Positions 1 through 9,774 of a stretch of 64,000 nucleotides of DNA are shown piece after piece. Both the position numbers and the translations under genes were made by a program. The DNA comes from Leishmania donovani (lineage: Eukaryota > Euglenozoa > Kinetoplastea > Trypanosomatida > Trypanosomatidae). The notes beneath the pieces were generated by a model. The model saw only the letters and a list, made by a program, of their open reading frames with translations, had not been told where the DNA came from and ran no database searches. The first letter of the stretch is position 1; each line of letters starts with the position of its first letter. Where the stretch lies: contig NC_018263.1 in the NCBI RefSeq assembly GCF_000227135.1, positions 1,487,618 to 1,551,617 on the forward strand. Reading direction: 5' to 3'.

Positions 1-164
1 ACGGTAGTGTGACGCTGCGCGAGCGCGACACGGCCTCGCAGGTGCGTGTGCCCAAGTCGGAGGTGGCGTCGATCGTGGTGGAGCTGTGCAACCCGCTTCA
101 GCCTCTGACATGGGATTCCGTGAAGGCCAAGTACCCCGCTCAAGCTGCCGCGGCGGAGAAGTAG
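1..164 (+). CDS. GlyRS: Glycyl-tRNA synthetase, C-terminal end (partial)
   Basis: Only the last 53 codons and the TAG stop are in the window; the frame opens at base 3. The residues (SVTLRERDT, QVRVPKSEV, then a WDSVKAKYP-like end) match the end of the anticodon-binding domain of eukaryotic class II glycyl-tRNA synthetases, where VTVRDRDSMRQIR-type residues precede the final helix. The enzyme charges tRNA-Gly; in trypanosomatids a single gene usually serves cytosol and mitochondrion (known of the family, not visible here). Third positions are strongly G/C, as expected for a Leishmania gene. The catalytic domain lies outside the window, so its integrity cannot be judged. Confidence 0.85.
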   Translation, partial: GSVTLRERDTASQVRVPKSEVASIVVELCNPLQPLTWDSVKAKYPAQAAAAEK

Positions 165-2622
165 GCCTGGCCTCTCTGCATGTGAGCCGCGCTCGAGAGT
201 GCATGTGTATGCTGTGTGCGCAGTAAGGAACGCGAGTGTACACACTCTTCCTCGGTGGGTTGGCATTTCTATACACGCAGGCGGCAGAAGAGCGGGTAAG
301 AGGAGGAGAAGCTAGTAGCAGCAGAGCGGTTAGCGTAGTCGCGCGTGCGCCTCCACCATCTAACGCCCTTCTTTGGCGTTCTCCTCCCCTACACGTTTTC
401 CTGACGTTTTGGGGCTGTTTTCTTTTGTTTTTGGATAAAAAATGAGCCGGTATTTGTACGGGCGCCTGCATGTGTCTGTGTGTCGGCCGTCTTCATTTTG
501 TGTCAGGAACTATCACACCTCTCCCTCTCACCCACCCTCAGCCTACCCCCCCCCCCCTTGCATCCTTTGCCACTTGGGTTCTGAGTCCTTGCCGCTGAAA
601 GCAGCGGCGGCGAGGACGGAGGGAGGAGTGGGTGGGGTGGGGCTGCCGGTGGCACGGTGGTTGCTTCGGCGCTTCTGCGCAGTTTTCTTTCCGTTTGGTG
701 ACCCCGTTTTTCTTTTCTATCGTGTATGCCCTGTGTGTGCGTGTGTGCGTACGGTGTTTAGGTTGCTGCTTCGTGTGCGTGTGTACATCTCTGCGTCTGT
801 GTGTGCACTGGTGATGAGTTCAAATAATGAGAGAGGGAGGTGAACGCACGCACACGCACACACACACACACACACACGCACTGGCCCCCTCTGGAAGCAA
901 GTAAGTGCCGACGCAGACATACATGCATCTATATACGAACTGGCGCATAAAACGGAGGACAAGGGCACAGGTACGACCTCCTCTTTTTTCTTTTTTCAAT
1001 ATTCTCTTTTCATGTGGGGTATGACCGGGGGTCCGGTGGGCGGCTGAAAACTCGAGCTCCATGCTCGCCTCTCAGGTGCCTCTCCTTGCTTGATGTGTCT
1101 CTGCATCTTCTCCCCCTCTGTTTCTCTATCGGTGTTGTTCCTGGGCATTCACACCTGCTGGGCTAATCCTCCCTTTTTCTCACGGCTGTGTGCCTGAGTC
1201 CACAGCTTCCTTCTTGAAGGAGTGCCACCACACCACAACCGCAGCAGCAATGGATGTGCATGAGAAGTGACAGCGCAACTAGAACTGGCTGCTTCGCTTG
1301 GTGCTGCTGCTTCTCGGAACGCAAAACCAGAACACTTCGGATCTGCGTGGAGAACTGTAGAAGAAAGGGTGTAAAAGAGCGTGAAAAAGACGAACGCACA
1401 GCGCACACACGGGGTGGGAAGAACTCCGCAGGTGGAGCACATTATCTTCTTGTGTTTTCTTTCCGCGTCGCGTTCGTTACCTTTGCGTCCGACCGCGCTG
1501 CTCTTTCTGCTTCATCCGCCCACGACTTGTCTCCTCCCCAACCTTCGCACATCCTTGACCGTCCCTTCTTCAACGCCGCCACCGCTCTCTCTCTGTGCGT
1601 CATCTCTATCTTAATTTGACAGGCACACGTGCATAAACACCGCCGTCCGTCACGAAGATGACAGCGTGCAGCACCGAGAAAGCGAAGCAGAGCAACGTAA
1701 TGAAAACAAAGGAAAGGAGTGCAATGCACGAAGACTGCGTGGGTGGCGGAGTCGGATGTAGCGCCAGCGGCGTCTGTTTCGCTGTCACGCGCACGAAAGT
1801 CGTGCTGGTAGTGCTGCTGCTTCACCCCATCAGCAGAAAGTTGTCATTGCGGACGCAGCAGACACATTGGCATCATGGGCAAGAGGAGTGGGGGCGATGG
1901 AGAGGATGCTGGGAACCTTGTGGGTGTACGTGCATCAGGCCGCCTTTTTTCTCTTGGCACCCTTCTCTTGCGTCCATGCCTTTTCTCATTCCTTTCTCCT
2001 CCGCTATCGCTGCCACATCCACCCCATCACCCCGTCCGTCTCCTTCCTCCCTGCGTCCTTATCTCCTTGCTTCTATATTGCGTGATATCTGTCACACATA
2101 CACACTACTACCCCGTTGCCGTATTACTGACATGCGCATTCAAAAGCAGTCGTGCTTCGCGCTTGCTGTCCACGCGCCTTTGTCACTTAGGCAAACATCC
2201 ACCGCCCCCCCTTTTTTGTCGATCTCATCTCTATTTTTTCGGCCCTACTGCACATCTTGTGCGTCTTTGCCTCTTGCTGTACGTCGCTCTTTCCGCTGCT
2301 GCCCTTGTTGCGTTCACCTGTGCTTCTCCATCTCGCATGGCTCCGCGCGTGTGCGCAGTTGCGTTGAAAGCACGTTTCCTTTCAGTCTTCTCTGTTGCTG
2401 CGTCTGTGAAGCGGCCTCGCGCTTGGGTTCTTTCCTTTTCTGCGTCTTGCGTGCCTCGTCTCAGCACCACGCACTAACAGGGTGCGTTCTGGGAGCTGGG
2501 TACTGCACTTGTGCGTACACAGGCACATCCATGCAAATATATACAGCCGCATAGACGGAATCCCTCCTCCTCCACAGGCACACAAGCGGCCCCAGCAAAA
2601 AAAACAAAAGCGGATTGCAATC
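165..2622. other. Intergenic region, GlyRS to SNF7
   Basis: No convincing gene. Frames that stay open (for example 1658-2554) are rich in Ser, Pro, Cys and Phe because the DNA is pyrimidine-rich, and resemble no protein. A (CA)n tract lies near 845-880. A possible trans-splice acceptor for the next gene is CCACAG at 2572-2577. Confidence 0.7.
845..880. repeat. (CA)n microsatellite
   Basis: Alternating CA/CACG run of about 35 bases in the GlyRS downstream region, typical of Leishmania intergenic DNA. Confidence 0.85.
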
Positions 2623-3300
2623 ATGTTCAATCGCCTCTTTGGAAAAGAGAAGCAGGTGCAGCCGAGCCGCAGCAGTGGCGGCGGCAACACGAACACCGCG
2701 AAGACGATGGAAGACATGGACGCGGCCATTGAGCTGCTGGAGAAGCGCGAGGCGGCACTGGAAAAGCGCATGGAAAGCGAGCTGGCCAAGGCGAAGCAGC
2801 TGTACGCGAAGAAGAACACACAGGGCGCCCTTCAATGCATGAAGCGGAAGAAGATGTACGAAGAGCAGCTCTTGAACATCGGCGCGCAAAAGCAGAACCT
2901 AGAGACGCTCAAGTTCACTGTACAGAACCAAAGTATGAACCACGAGGTGCTGCGAGCGCAGATTCGCGCCAAGGATGAGCTGAAGCGTTCCAACAAGCAA
3001 ATGAAGGCGGAAAAGATCGAGGACAATATGGATGACTTGATGGAGGAGATGGACAAGGCGAACCAGGTGAGCGAGGCGCTCCGCCAGCCGTTAGACAATA
3101 ACTTCGTCGATGAGGACGAGCTAATGAACGAGCTGGAGATGGAGCTCGACGGCATGAACCTCGAGGAGACTCAAGTGGCCGACGCGAAGCTGCCTGAGAT
3201 GCCCGCCGTGCCTAGCCAGAAGCTCCCGGCGCAGCCTGTCAAAACCAAGACGCAGGAAGACGAGGACGCCCTTGCAGCTCTCGAGGCGGAGCTTGCGTAA
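2623..3300 (+). CDS. SNF7: ESCRT-III subunit SNF7/VPS32 (CHMP4-like)
   Basis: The 225-aa protein is the polymer-forming core subunit of ESCRT-III, which constricts membrane necks in multivesicular-body formation, cytokinesis and membrane repair. Length and order fit the family: a short N-terminal amphipathic start (MFNRLFGKEK), a basic helical hairpin with the typical GALQCMKRKKMYEEQL stretch at about residues 68-83, and an acidic C-terminal half with DEDELMNELEMEL, close to the DEDELMAELEEL of CHMP4/Snf7. The C-terminal end (DEDALAALEAELA) is a plausible MIT-interacting helix for VPS4. The ATG at 2623 is chosen because the protein then begins exactly at the conserved MFNRLFG; the in-frame extension upstream is low-complexity. 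A possible splice acceptor is at 2577. I infer the SNF7 rather than VPS20 or VPS24 assignment from these two motifs. Confidence 0.88.
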   Translation: MFNRLFGKEKQVQPSRSSGGGNTNTAKTMEDMDAAIELLEKREAALEKRMESELAKAKQLYAKKNTQGALQCMKRKKMYEEQLLNIGAQKQNLETLKFTVQNQSMNHEVLRAQIRAKDELKRSNKQMKAEKIEDNMDDLMEEMDKANQVSEALRQPLDNNFVDEDELMNELEMELDGMNLEETQVADAKLPEMPAVPSQKLPAQPVKTKTQEDEDALAALEAELA

Positions 3301-3910
3301 AAAGGCTCACCAGAAAGGGGGTAGATCGGGGGAGAGGGAAGGAAGCGCGAAGCGGCCACACAGAGGAGGCTTTTGATAGTGGTGCGCTGGAGACGCAGCG
3401 GTGTGGGCACGCAGTGCTGCTCATACGGGCACGGTAAACACAGTAGAGTGAGCTGCTGTGTAGTTTTGCCGTGATGCGCACCACTTCCTGTCGCTTTCCT
3501 CGAACGAAACCAGATTTGCACACGCTTTCGCCGCATCCGGACGGAGCGGGAGGAGGGTGCGAGGGAGTCTCGGTTGCAGGAACTCCTCAATTTCTGTGTG
3601 ACACGGCGTCTGACGGTGTGTGCGCTGCTTTTTTCTCCTCGGTGTCTCACGCGGTCACTAGCGCAGGCCTTCTTTTGCTTCTTTCCCGTCGACTACTCCC
3701 CACTGCACCTCAGCGGCGCCGTTGCCCCTACCTCGATCACCTTCACTGCGCCGACACACTCCTGGTTCCTCTCTCACCAAGCACGACCGGCGTAGTGCAT
3801 CTGCCTTTTTGTCCTTTTTTAACGCTCTATTATCCACCTCCTCTTCTTCCTTCCGCTCAGCTTTGAATGATGCATTGGATTCGCGCGCGTTCAGCGCAGA
3901 ACATATCTAT

Positions 3911-3940
3911 GTGCGTGTGCGTGTGTGTGTGTGTGTGTGT
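3911..3940. repeat. (GT)n microsatellite
   Basis: GT-rich dinucleotide run in the SNF7 downstream region. Confidence 0.85.
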
Positions 3941-6412
3941 CGGAATGGCTGTTTTTGCTCCACTTTTGCTGTCATTGACGTTGTTGTTGTTTTTTTTCCT
4001 CTCGTCTTTGTGCTCTGTTGGTCTATCTCTGTCTCTCTGCCTCCGCCTCCCTTTCCTTTCTTCGTGGCTCTTCGTTGTGTGTGTAGGCGCGTGTGCGCGC
4101 CTTTCGCTTTTTCTTTTAGTCGCACCCGCTCTGTCTGCGCTATGCCATCCTGTTCTCTGTTGCTTCTTCCTTTTTCTTGCGCGCTCTTTGTCTGTCTTTT
4201 CACCGCTTTTTCCGTGCGTTGCCTTCCTCGTTTGCCGTCGCTTTTGCGTCGTGGCATCGTGGCATCGTGTCGGTTGTCTTGCGTTGTGTCTGTGCTTGCT
4301 GTGGGTGAAAAGAAAGCCCCCTGCTCGCTTGTGTTCGTCATGCCTCATCGGTTATCTTTTTTGAACTGTGTGCTCGTCGGCTTTCTCTCTCTGCGATTTT
4401 TTGCTCACTGCCCTTACGGCTCCTCCTGCTCCCTCGCGATCTCCCCTCCCCCACACTCGCACGCATTCACGGTTGTTAGCAGGCTGCTGGTGGACTGCTG
4501 CTTCATCTTTTGCTTGCACCTTACGAAGCGCATGATGTTCGTAGTGTGGGCACAGATGGCTTACAGGCAAAAAAAAAACGAAAAGAGGACTGAAGAAGCG
4601 CAAAGGGAGCATCTTCTGCTCTTGTCGAGGCCTCCCGCATCCCTCTTTTTCGCTCATGCATGCCTTATCGCTTTCAGCATCATCATGCACCCACTCTCTT
4701 GTTTTTTTTCCTTCAAGGGTGGAGGATGAGAGATGACCTCTCACGAGGCAGCCCTCCCTCCTACACCTCTCCTTCCTTCCCGCACACTCACCCGGGCGCA
4801 GCGTTTCACTGATGTGTACGTGTGTGCGTGTGTCTTCATTCTGTTGTATCTGAATGTATGCGCTAACTTGACCAGGGGCGAGACGGCCTCTTGTCTTTTT
4901 CGCTTGCTTTATTTTTCTGGAGAATTCACGCAACGAAAACAGAGAGTGGGAGAGCACAAGGTCGGATGGCTGGCGGGGTGAGGCGAAGCAGCATCGCAAT
5001 GAAAGAAAAAAACAAGAGACACGAGAAAAGCTGGGGGAACGCGTTCGTTAGACTTTTCGAAATCGACGCGCACCATTCGTGACGTCTTCATGTACTCGTG
5101 ACCTGGTGACGCACCTTCCTCAAGGTGCTTCTTATCTTTTTTTTGCCTGATGGTGACTGATGATGGTGAACGCGAGGGGCGGGGGGGCAGTGAGACGCAG
5201 GAGACGGAAAAGAGAAAAGGGCAATGCACACAGACGCACAAATAATGTGTATAGGGGGCCATCGTGCGCATATTTGGCTATTTGTTCGCTTCTGCGCCTG
5301 TGCGCGTCTGAGTAAGTGTGCGTAAGGCGTCATTCAAGCTGAGGCAGGGACAGGAAAGGAGCTTACAGGTGGAGGGGAGAGCGGCGTTGGCGCAGTGGAT
5401 GAACGAAGGTTCAAGAGAGACATCGAGAGGTGCAGTGCGGGTGTGCGGGCAGGTGAGAGAAAGTTGACGGCACAATGCTCTGCTTCCCTTATCCTCTCTT
5501 TTTCTTACCGATCGTCCTCCGCCCCCTTCCTCCTTTCCCTCATTATCCTCGCCGCTGATGGCGTGCGGGATCGTTTGAATGCAGGCCGGATGTGTCTCAT
5601 CATCCACGATGCCCAGAAACGGTGCGAGTACGAGGCGTAGTAGCCCGTCTAAACCTCCATTAGGCAGAGCCACCATGCAGCCACTGGCGCAGCGTGTGCG
5701 TATGCTACGTCACGAGCGATGCTGTTTCGGTATTCGTGTCGATGTCTGCGCGCCCGTGCGTCATTCCTCATTTTCTCCTCTTCTCACCCGCTTTTTCGCT
5801 TCCGCCACCATTTCTGCGCTCTCCTCCTTCTCGAATGCACGCCCTTTCATTGGTGCTGTCGCCTCGATCCCCTCGCCATGCGGCGGCACACCATACACAA
5901 ACACGCGCGTGTATGTGCTTCACATCTTCACCTTCGCTTACACACAAAACGGGAACAATCTCCCCTCTTTTTATCGTGGTTTTCTTTTTCCCTCTCTTCT
6001 CTTCTCTGGTGGCACACGCGTCATTCTTTGCACACCCTCTTTCTCGTAGACGCTCTTCTGCTTGGCTTTCTGCTTCCTTCCTTCCCTCACGCAACCTGAC
6101 CATACACCCTTCCCCTCTCTGCACCCCACCGCTGCTGCTGCTGCCGCTCACTACGCCGCAAACACGCCCAGGCACGCAGGCAGACGCTTTTCTTTAGCTC
6201 TCGTTCTCTCTTGTTTCGCCAAGGCTGTCCAGCGTATTCCTTCCTCGCTGTCTTCCTCTCCTCCTTTTTGTTCTTCTTCTGCTCTCGCTGCAACTGCTTC
6301 GCGTTATTATTTTGCTAAGAACAGAATCGTGTTCGCTTCGCTCTCTGTCTCCGCTTCACTTCTTACCTTTTTATTCCCAACCATTTTGTACCTCCGTCGT
6401 CGACTGCTTTCA

Positions 6413-6435
6413 CGCCTTGTACCTCGCTCCCTCAG
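6413..6435 (+). promoter_or_regulatory. Predicted trans-splice acceptor for HAP2
   Basis: A pyrimidine-rich stretch ends in CCCTCAG (AG at 6434-6435). It is the last good AG before the (TA)n-rich leader; the first ATG afterwards is at 6551. Confidence 0.5.
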
Positions 6436-6483
6436 ATATACGTATATACATCTTTACATATCTATCTATATATATATATATAA
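6436..6483. repeat. AT-rich (TA)n tract in HAP2 leader
   Basis: A run of TATATA-type repeats in an otherwise GC-rich region, placed between the predicted splice acceptor and the HAP2 start codon. Confidence 0.8.
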
Positions 6484-6550
6484 CGAAAAAAGGCAGGCAC
6501 GCCTCCACCACCTCACCATCCTCCGCACACTCAAAAGACAGAACAGACAG

Positions 6551-8563
6551 ATGAATCCCGCTATGTCGCGTGCGTCGGGTGATAATTCCACCGCTACTGC
6601 GCCGTCGCCGAACCGTGGTCTCGATACGGCTACACCAGCCGCGCCAGCGCTGCAAGGCGCCTCTCGTCGTTCGTCGCTGGCTAATCACCGACCACGCCGC
6701 AGGTACCGCACTTGCTTTGTGGCAATGCCACCACCCACTCGCGTGGCCTTCATTGCGCTTCTTTTGGCGCTGGTATACTCCAGCCAGGGGCTCTGTGCGG
6801 GACCTGCCGTTGGTGGCCTGACTGATGGGATGGGCGGCACCGCCGCGGCAACGGCCTACGTGCGCTCCTGCGACGGAGCCTCGCTACCCACGCCGCCTGG
6901 TTGCGGGCTCAAGCTGGTGGTGGATCTCACCCTCGACGACAGCATTCTCACCGGCTCCGTCTTGGAGACAGAGGTGACGGTGACGCACGCGTTGCATCAG
7001 TCACTCTTTCCCCGTGACGCGGCGTCCAATGCTGCTGGCACAGCTGCCACCTCTTTGCAGGTGTCTCTGCCTCCCATCACGGTGGCAATACAGCGTGGCG
7101 CCGTGCAGATGCGCTACGGCCTCACCTACCTACGCACGTTTCCGGCGGCGTTGCGAGACTCTGTGCGGGTGCTGAGGACGGCCATGTCTTGCGACGACGG
7201 CGTCACGCGCTGCCCCTCCTACATGAGCATGACAGGGGCGCTTGTGTCGGCGCCGCTCGGACTGTGCTGCCTCTGCACCAGCGTGGAGTGCGCCCTCACA
7301 AGCGACCTGTGCAACGCTTCAATGCGCGCGCACTTTTGCTTCCGCACCGGCGCAGCCGGAATTACGTGCGTACAGGGCGAGGGCATCACCTACCACGGAT
7401 GGTCCGTGGGATCGTCGTCGCCCTACTACACGATGAACCTATCCGCGAGCGGGCGAGGGATCGCACCGACGACACTGCAGCTCACAACGGATGCCCCTGA
7501 GGCGCAGAACGGTGCGTCTGCTCTGCAGCTTCTTCGGGCCTCTGATGTTTTGCCCGAAGAGTCAAACCCCAAGGTTGATATTTCCGGGCGCGTTCTCTTT
7601 GTCCCCTCTGCAGAACACAGCAGGGCCAGCCGCGGCACCACCAGCACTGGGCCTGTGCGCGACGACGATCCGGCAGAGTGGCTTTTGCTCCCGGCGCCGC
7701 TTGTCAGCGTCTCAGGCAATGATTGCGACAAGGTCGGCATCTCACCAGACTATTTCTACTCGCTCTCCAGCACTACGCAGTGCAACGCGCAGAAGGGGAC
7801 GTGCGTGCGACACCAGCTGGCGGACTACCGCGCGGCGGACCTGGAACAGATCGCCCAGGGCGTAGGCGGACGCTATATCGGCGCCTCTCTGGGCACCTTC
7901 ACGCGGCAGAAAATGGGGGAACAGGAGTTCCTGTTCGATACGGTGGAGCGCACGGGCGGGGCGATGCTGCGGTGGACGGTGAACGCGGACGGCCTCGCGT
8001 TCCAGCCGCTTCCGGTGCACGGCGTACTGGATGCTATCAAGTTTGACAGCAGCACAGGCATCCTCTACGTCACGGTTCGCAACAACAACACATATGGTGG
8101 CCTCTACTACGTTGCCGTTGGCCAGTGCCAGGGAGCACGCGCATCGCACTGCGACAGCGACGGCGTGACACACGAGTGTGGCCGCACGGCTTTGGTGGCC
8201 GGCGCTAACACCTCCTCGCTGTTGCAGTTCAGCATGGTGAGCGACCCGCCCGAGGAGGTTGGACGCACCGCTTCATGCACCGTCGTCTTTCGCGACGCGG
8301 CCGCTGCGCTGCTGGCCTCTAAAAACGTTTCGTGGACGGTCGAGCACAGGACCACTACGCCGGCGCCGAATGCCCCCAAAGCGGAGCAGTGCAGACGCTG
8401 CGCCTTCCGCGACCTGCGGTGTCTTTTCAGCACCGTCTGCGAGTGGCAGATGCTCCTGTGGACAGCGGTGGCCGTGGCGGTGGCGTGGGCGCCGTATGCC
8501 ATCTTGGCCTACTGGCGCATGGCGTGGCACGTTGGCGCCAAGTTCTTGGCGGGTCTGAACTGA
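6551..8563 (+). CDS. HAP2: HAP2/GCS1 gamete fusogen
   Basis: Predicted 670-aa single-pass membrane protein of the HAP2/GCS1 family, the class II-fold fusogen that merges gamete membranes in many eukaryotes. A signal peptide (VAFIALLLALVYSSQGLCAG) lies inside the N-terminus at about residues 62-81. The ectodomain is rich in paired cysteines. It has the family's LCCLCTS...C...C...AHFC block (about 236-262) and the CDKVGISPDYF...C...GTCVRHQL signature of the HAP2-GCS1 domain (about 392-425). One transmembrane helix (about 634-656) is followed by a very short basic tail. The first ATG after the likely splice site is 6551; starting at ATG 6725 instead gives a 612-aa protein beginning right at the signal peptide, and the two cannot be separated here. 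The frame open upstream of 6551 has no ATG. In Leishmania, HAP2 expression has been linked to hybridisation (established knowledge); function here is inferred from family membership. Confidence 0.88.
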   Translation: MNPAMSRASGDNSTATAPSPNRGLDTATPAAPALQGASRRSSLANHRPRRRYRTCFVAMPPPTRVAFIALLLALVYSSQGLCAGPAVGGLTDGMGGTAAATAYVRSCDGASLPTPPGCGLKLVVDLTLDDSILTGSVLETEVTVTHALHQSLFPRDAASNAAGTAATSLQVSLPPITVAIQRGAVQMRYGLTYLRTFPAALRDSVRVLRTAMSCDDGVTRCPSYMSMTGALVSAPLGLCCLCTSVECALTSDLCNASMRAHFCFRTGAAGITCVQGEGITYHGWSVGSSSPYYTMNLSASGRGIAPTTLQLTTDAPEAQNGASALQLLRASDVLPEESNPKVDISGRVLFVPSAEHSRASRGTTSTGPVRDDDPAEWLLLPAPLVSVSGNDCDKVGISPDYFYSLSSTTQCNAQKGTCVRHQLADYRAADLEQIAQGVGGRYIGASLGTFTRQKMGEQEFLFDTVERTGGAMLRWTVNADGLAFQPLPVHGVLDAIKFDSSTGILYVTVRNNNTYGGLYYVAVGQCQGARASHCDSDGVTHECGRTALVAGANTSSLLQFSMVSDPPEEVGRTASCTVVFRDAAAALLASKNVSWTVEHRTTTPAPNAPKAEQCRRCAFRDLRCLFSTVCEWQMLLWTAVAVAVAWAPYAILAYWRMAWHVGAKFLAGLN

Positions 8564-9076
8564 CTTCCTGATACGTCGTTTTCTCTCTACCCTCTCTCAC
8601 CCACTTTCACCACCCAGAAACAAGCGCAGCGAAGGCCGCACTCGCACACGCACGCCCCTTCCCCCCGCATACGACGAGCCGCAAAGAGTCGCTGCCGCAT
8701 TGCCTTCAACTTTTTTTTTATGTTTGCTCTTCTCCTTTCCTCTTCTGTTTCGTCTATTCGTTCGTTCCTGCAATAACGCGTTTCCCTTTTCTGAAACGTT
8801 TCGAGTTTCCCGTTTCTCGCTTTCTTTTTCCTTGTGCACCTTTGCGTGCTAGCAGTGAGGAGAGGGGCGGGGGCCGCGGTGAGGTATGCACAGACGCACA
8901 TGCACGCATATATATGTGGCTACGTATGTGTGTGTATGCGCGCGTGCATGTGGAGCGATGAAAAGAAGAATAAAAAAAAAACTGAAATAGACTGCGATCT
9001 TTTTCTTCTGCCTCACACAGATCCTCTCACTGTCCTTCCCTTCCTCTTCTTTCCGCACACACGGCAACGATCTCAT

Positions 9077-9295
9077 ATGGCAATCCTCCGCGTATTCTTA
9101 TCGACCTACGCATGCGTAGAAGAGCGAGGCTCATGTTCGACGTGTGCGGATGCTGTAAAGGGTCACTGGTGTAGCCTTCATGAGGGCTCTTGTGGTCCCA
9201 CTCTCATTTGCTCTTGCGAAGATGCTGAAGTGAAGGACCGACAGTTGTTGCGGTACGACCTGTGCCGTGTAGCTCTTTCCTCTGGGCATCATTAG
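9077..9295 (+). CDS. Possible small Cys-rich ORF
   Basis: A 72-codon ATG frame encoding a peptide with nine cysteines, several in CSTC- and CSC-like pairs. A plausible acceptor (CCTCACACAG, AG at 9019-9020) lies 57 bases upstream after a T/C-rich tract, so a short spliced transcript is conceivable. There is no recognised family, no signal peptide, and weak codon bias. It may be chance within the HAP2 3' region. Confidence 0.22.
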   Translation: MAILRVFLSTYACVEERGSCSTCADAVKGHWCSLHEGSCGPTLICSCEDAEVKDRQLLRYDLCRVALSSGHH

Positions 9296-9670
9296 CTGAT
9301 GGCTTGATTCTCATCATCCCCCCTGCACCTATTCTTTCTCTAACTGTTGCCGTGCATGTGTACGACGGGCACGTGCGTGTGTGTTCACGCCACATGCCAC
9401 TCCCCCTCATTCTTGGCCCTCACACTTTTTGAAAACGTGCAGCCGCACAAGCAGCGGCAGAACTCCCGGATCCATCCCTCTTTGTCGGAGTCCGCTGCTG
9501 ATCATAGACTAATCATCCGTGCACTGGCAACTGCAAACCGTTCTCTTTTTTTCTGCGAGTGTAGATACACGTGCAGTGATCGACCCTACACGGACAGCTT
9601 ACATCCACCGCTCGGCCCCCCGAAGACGCCTTCAGCAACGATAGATCGATAACTGGCACGTGCGCCCCTA

Positions 9671-9701
9671 CTCATTCTTCACCTTTTCACTCTCTCATCA
9701 G
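9671..9701 (+). promoter_or_regulatory. Predicted trans-splice acceptor, CEP78-like gene
   Basis: The T/C tract CTTTTCACTCTCTCATCAG ends in AG at 9700-9701, 73 bases before the ATG at 9775. Confidence 0.6.
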
Positions 9702-9774
9702 CCTCGTGTGCTGAGGTGCAGCACTCGTCAAGTGTGCGTCGGCCCCCCCCCGTCTTTGACGGCCGGCGGCGTCG

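Larger units (their letters stand above)
3301..6550. other. Intergenic region, SNF7 to HAP2
   Basis: More than 3 kb without a recognisable gene. It holds a (GT)n run (3911-3940), long pyrimidine tracts, and open frames such as 3722-4729 that are artefacts of T/C-rich DNA (runs of Ser, Leu, Phe, Cys). The HAP2 5' leader at 6436-6550 contains a (TA)n tract. Confidence 0.65.
8564..9774. other. Intergenic region, HAP2 to CEP78-like gene
   Basis: Mostly pyrimidine-rich spacer. The only item of note is a small cysteine-rich frame at 9077-9295, listed separately. Confidence 0.6.

Noticed and set aside
1658..2554. 298-codon + strand open frame with ATG
   Set aside because: Composition follows T/C-rich DNA and CA repeats, not a protein; it overlaps the SNF7 leader region.
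3722..4729. 335-codon + strand open frame
   Set aside because: Ser/Leu/Phe/Cys-rich translation of a pyrimidine tract; no domain, and codon use is unlike the true genes.
5395..5676. Protein-like stretches on both strands (IILAADGVRDRLNAGR on +, VALPNGGLDGLLRLVLAPF on -)
   Set aside because: Both strands look equally protein-like over less than 100 codons, with no start or splice signal in favour of either and no family match.
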